A DNA stretch of 9,526 nucleotides from an uncultured Variovorax sp. (GTDB taxonomy: Bacteria; Pseudomonadota; Gammaproteobacteria; Burkholderiales; Burkholderiaceae), in the NCBI GenBank assembly GCA_946478645.1, contig CAMLCW010000198.1, positions 1 through 9,526 of the forward strand, in the 5' to 3' direction. The stretch's first letter is position 1, and every line of letters begins with the position of its first letter. A program made the translations under genes and the position numbers. Below, piece after piece: positions 8,173 through 9,526 of this stretch. Under the pieces are notes generated by a model, which saw nothing but the letters and a program-made list of their open reading frames with translations, was not told the DNA's origin and made no database searches.

Positions 8173-8194
8173 CCTTTCAGGCCCGCTTGAAAGG
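8173..8194 (+). repeat. Perfect 7-bp inverted repeat just after the cmk stop
   Basis: CCTTTCA (8173-8179) pairs fully with TGAAAGG (8188-8194) around an 8-nt loop, and one further G-U pair is possible at the loop base. It begins 17 nt after the aroA-cmk stop. The following bases are CTCGCG, not a T run, so it is not a standard Rho-independent terminator. It could be a 3'-end stabilising hairpin, a pause site or part of the rpsA leader. Confidence 0.5.
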
Positions 8195-8230
8195 CTCGCG
8201 CCAGCCGGGTTCCGGATGGCGCCCACCGCT

Positions 8231-8271
8231 CCGGCAGGCTCTTCTCGCGCGACAGCGCACTGGCCTGCCGG
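8231..8271 (+). repeat. 9-bp GC-rich inverted repeat in the rpsA leader
   Basis: CCGGCAGGC (8231-8239) is the exact reverse complement of GCCTGCCGG (8263-8271), with a 23-nt loop that contains a smaller GCGC/GCGC hairpin (8247-8250 with 8255-8258). The 3' arm is also needed for the alternative hairpin at 8261-8292, so the two cannot form together. Confidence 0.5.
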
Positions 8272-8292
8272 GTTGTTCAACCAACCGGGCCA
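8261..8292 (+). repeat. Bulged inverted repeat competing with the 8231-8271 stem
   Basis: The 3' arm CAACCGGGCCA (8282-8292) pairs with 8261-8275 as TGGCC, CGG and TTG blocks interrupted by a 3-nt and a 1-nt bulge, around the loop TTCAAC. It uses the same bases as the 3' arm of the 9-bp stem upstream, an arrangement that could act as a switch. Pairing is read by eye and no folding energy was calculated. Confidence 0.35.
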
Positions 8293-8370
8293 CCGCCCAA
8301 CAACCGCCGTCTACAGACCCCAGCGCAGCCGCACGCAATTCCGCATGAGCGCCTGCCAACCCTGCCTGAC

Positions 8371-8387
8371 GGAAGGAACCATCAATG
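8371..8387 (+). promoter_or_regulatory. rpsA ribosome binding site
   Basis: The purine run GGAAGGA at 8371-8377 contains AGGA and ends 7 nt before ATG 8385-8387. This is the clearest Shine-Dalgarno sequence in the window. It supports ATG 8385 as the start, which also gives the canonical S1 N-terminus [13 protein letters not shown]. Confidence 0.8.
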
Positions 8388-9526
8388 TCTGAATCTTTTG
8401 CCGATCTGTTCGAAGAGTCCCTGAAGCGTTCTGAAATGCGCACCGGCGAGGTCATCACGGCCGAAGTCGTGCGCGTCGAGCACAACCACGTCGTCGTCAA
8501 CGCCGGCCTCAAGTCCGAAGCGTATGTGCCGATCGAGGAGTTCAAGAACGACAAGGGCGAACTCGAAGTCCAGGCCGGCGACTTCGTTTCCGTTGCCATC
8601 GGCAGCGTCGAAAACGGCTACGGCGACACCATCCTGTCGCGTGACACCGCCAAGCGCCTCGCCTCGTGGCTCGCGCTCGAGAAGGCGCTCGAATCGGGCG
8701 ACTTCGTCACCGGCACCACCAGCGGCAAGGTCAAGGGCGGCCTCACGGTGCTCGTCAACGGCATCCGCGCGTTCCTGCCGGGTTCGCTGATCGACACGCG
8801 TCCGATCAAGGACCTGACCCCCTACGAGAACAAGACCCTCGAATTCAAGGTCATCAAGCTCGACCGCAAGCGCAACAACGTCGTGCTGTCGCGCCGTGCC
8901 GTGGTCGAAGCCAGCATGGGCGAAGAGCGCGCCAAGCTGATGGAAACGCTGAAGGAAGGCGCAGTCGTGCGCGGTGTGGTCAAGAACATCACCGAATACG
9001 GCGCGTTCGTGGACCTCGGCGGCATCGACGGCCTGCTGCACATCACCGACATGGCATGGCGCCGTGTCCGCCACCCGAGCGAAGTCGTTCAGGCCGGCCA
9101 GGAAATCACCGCCAAGATCCTCAAGTTCGACACCGAGAAGAACCGTGTCTCGCTGGGCCTGAAGCAAATGGGCGACGACCCGTGGATGGGCGTTTCGCGC
9201 CGCTACCCGCAGTCGACCCGCCTGTTCGGCAAGGTCACGAACATCGCCGACTACGGCGCGTTCGTCGAACTCGAGCCTGGCATCGAAGGCCTGGTGCACG
9301 TCTCCGAAATGGACTGGACCAACAAGAACATCGCCCCGAACAAGATCGTCTCGCTCGGCGACGAAGTCGAAGTCATGGTCCTGGAAATCGACGAAGACAA
9401 GCGCCGCATCAGCCTGGGCATGAAGCAGTGCAAGGCCAACCCGTGGCAGGAATTCGCGCAGAACACCAAGCGCGGCGACCGCGTCAAGGGTCCGATCAAG
9501 TCGATCACCGACTTCGGCGTGTTCGT
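8385..9526 (+). CDS. rpsA: 30S ribosomal protein S1, 3'-truncated by the window edge
   Basis: S1 binds mRNA on the small ribosomal subunit and helps initiation on structured or weak leaders. The frame is open from ATG 8385 to the window end, giving 380 full codons of an expected 560 or so. It begins [13 protein letters not shown], nearly the E. coli N-terminus, which contacts the 30S subunit. Repeated OB-fold S1 domains follow: domain 1 from about residue 21 ([20 protein letters not shown]), domain 2 from about 105 ([16 protein letters not shown]), domain 3 from about 193 ([24 protein letters not shown]), domain 4 from about 278 ([27 protein letters not shown]) and the first part of domain 5 ([18 protein letters not shown]). 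Domain limits follow E. coli numbering from memory. Four or more S1 domains exclude one-domain RNA-binding proteins. It is the last gene in the window; ihfB often follows in this group. Confidence 0.98.
   Translation, partial: MSESFADLFEESLKRSEMRTGEVITAEVVRVEHNHVVVNAGLKSEAYVPIEEFKNDKGELEVQAGDFVSVAIGSVENGYGDTILSRDTAKRLASWLALEKALESGDFVTGTTSGKVKGGLTVLVNGIRAFLPGSLIDTRPIKDLTPYENKTLEFKVIKLDRKRNNVVLSRRAVVEASMGEERAKLMETLKEGAVVRGVVKNITEYGAFVDLGGIDGLLHITDMAWRRVRHPSEVVQAGQEITAKILKFDTEKNRVSLGLKQMGDDPWMGVSRRYPQSTRLFGKVTNIADYGAFVELEPGIEGLVHVSEMDWTNKNIAPNKIVSLGDEVEVMVLEIDEDKRRISLGMKQCKANPWQEFAQNTKRGDRVKGPIKSITDFGVF

Larger units (their letters stand above)
8156..8384 (+). other. cmk-rpsA intergenic region / rpsA 5' leader
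   Basis: This is the only sizeable non-coding gap in the window, 229 nt. It has several inverted repeats: 8173-8194, 8201-8219, 8231-8271 and 8261-8292. An 8-nt direct repeat, GCCGGGTT, occurs at 8204-8211 and 8267-8274. No T run follows any hairpin, so no intrinsic terminator is called. No convincing gene starts within it; a 15-codon ORF at 8345-8392 overlaps the rpsA start but lacks a ribosome site. The region is probably the structured leader of rpsA mRNA, which in other proteobacteria is the target of S1 autoregulation. Confidence 0.6.

Noticed and set aside
8173..8200. Rho-independent terminator after cmk
   Set aside because: The stem is only 7 bp and is followed by CTCGCG rather than a run of T.
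8058..8348. 96-codon plus-strand ORF from cmk into the gap
   Set aside because: It starts out of frame inside cmk, has no ribosome site, and its Ser/Arg/Pro-rich product matches nothing known. The gap looks like a structured leader.

Overview
The window is a compact, GC-rich, single-strand block of housekeeping genes. All seven genes read on the + strand: gyrA (5' end cut off), a small secreted DUF2059-type protein, serC, pheA, tyrA, a fused aroA-cmk gene and rpsA (3' end cut off). The order gyrA-serC-pheA-tyrA-aroA-cmk-rpsA is the 'mixed-function supraoperon' arrangement of beta- and gammaproteobacteria. The one-polypeptide AroA-Cmk, the strong G/C preference at third codon positions and the protein sequences point to Burkholderiales, most likely Comamonadaceae and Variovorax-like. 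The genus is an inference without a database search.

Layout. 1-2372 encodes all but about the first 92 residues of DNA gyrase subunit A. Its stop overlaps by 4 nt the GTG start of the exported DUF2059 protein (2369-2968). serC follows after 1 nt (2970-4109), pheA after 27 nt (4137-5258), tyrA after 13 nt (5272-6141) and aroA-cmk after 1 nt (6143-8155). A 229-nt gap (8156-8384), rich in inverted repeats, precedes rpsA (8385 to the window end). No terminator-like hairpin with a T run is seen, so read-through along the block is plausible.

How the genes fit together. SerC makes phosphoserine (and serves pyridoxal phosphate synthesis). AroA makes EPSP, the step before chorismate. PheA takes chorismate through prephenate to phenylpyruvate, and TyrA takes prephenate to 4-hydroxyphenylpyruvate. 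Cmk supplies CDP/dCDP, GyrA controls DNA topology and S1 serves translation initiation. The block therefore joins aromatic and serine synthesis to replication and translation. A hisC-type aminotransferase, often found between pheA and tyrA in related bacteria, is absent here.

Most notable non-coding signals. (1) A promoter-like element lies inside the cmk part of the fusion (TTGATT, 17 nt, TACACT) within a run of untypical AT-richer codons, and would give rpsA a leader of about 400 nt. (2) The cmk-rpsA gap can form several hairpins, two of which share a strand and exclude each other, which is a reasonable candidate for S1 autoregulation. I found no mobile elements, CRISPR, tRNA or rRNA, and no evidence of a wholly new system. 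The gene content is ordinary and the interest lies in the fusion, gene-order differences and the rpsA leader.
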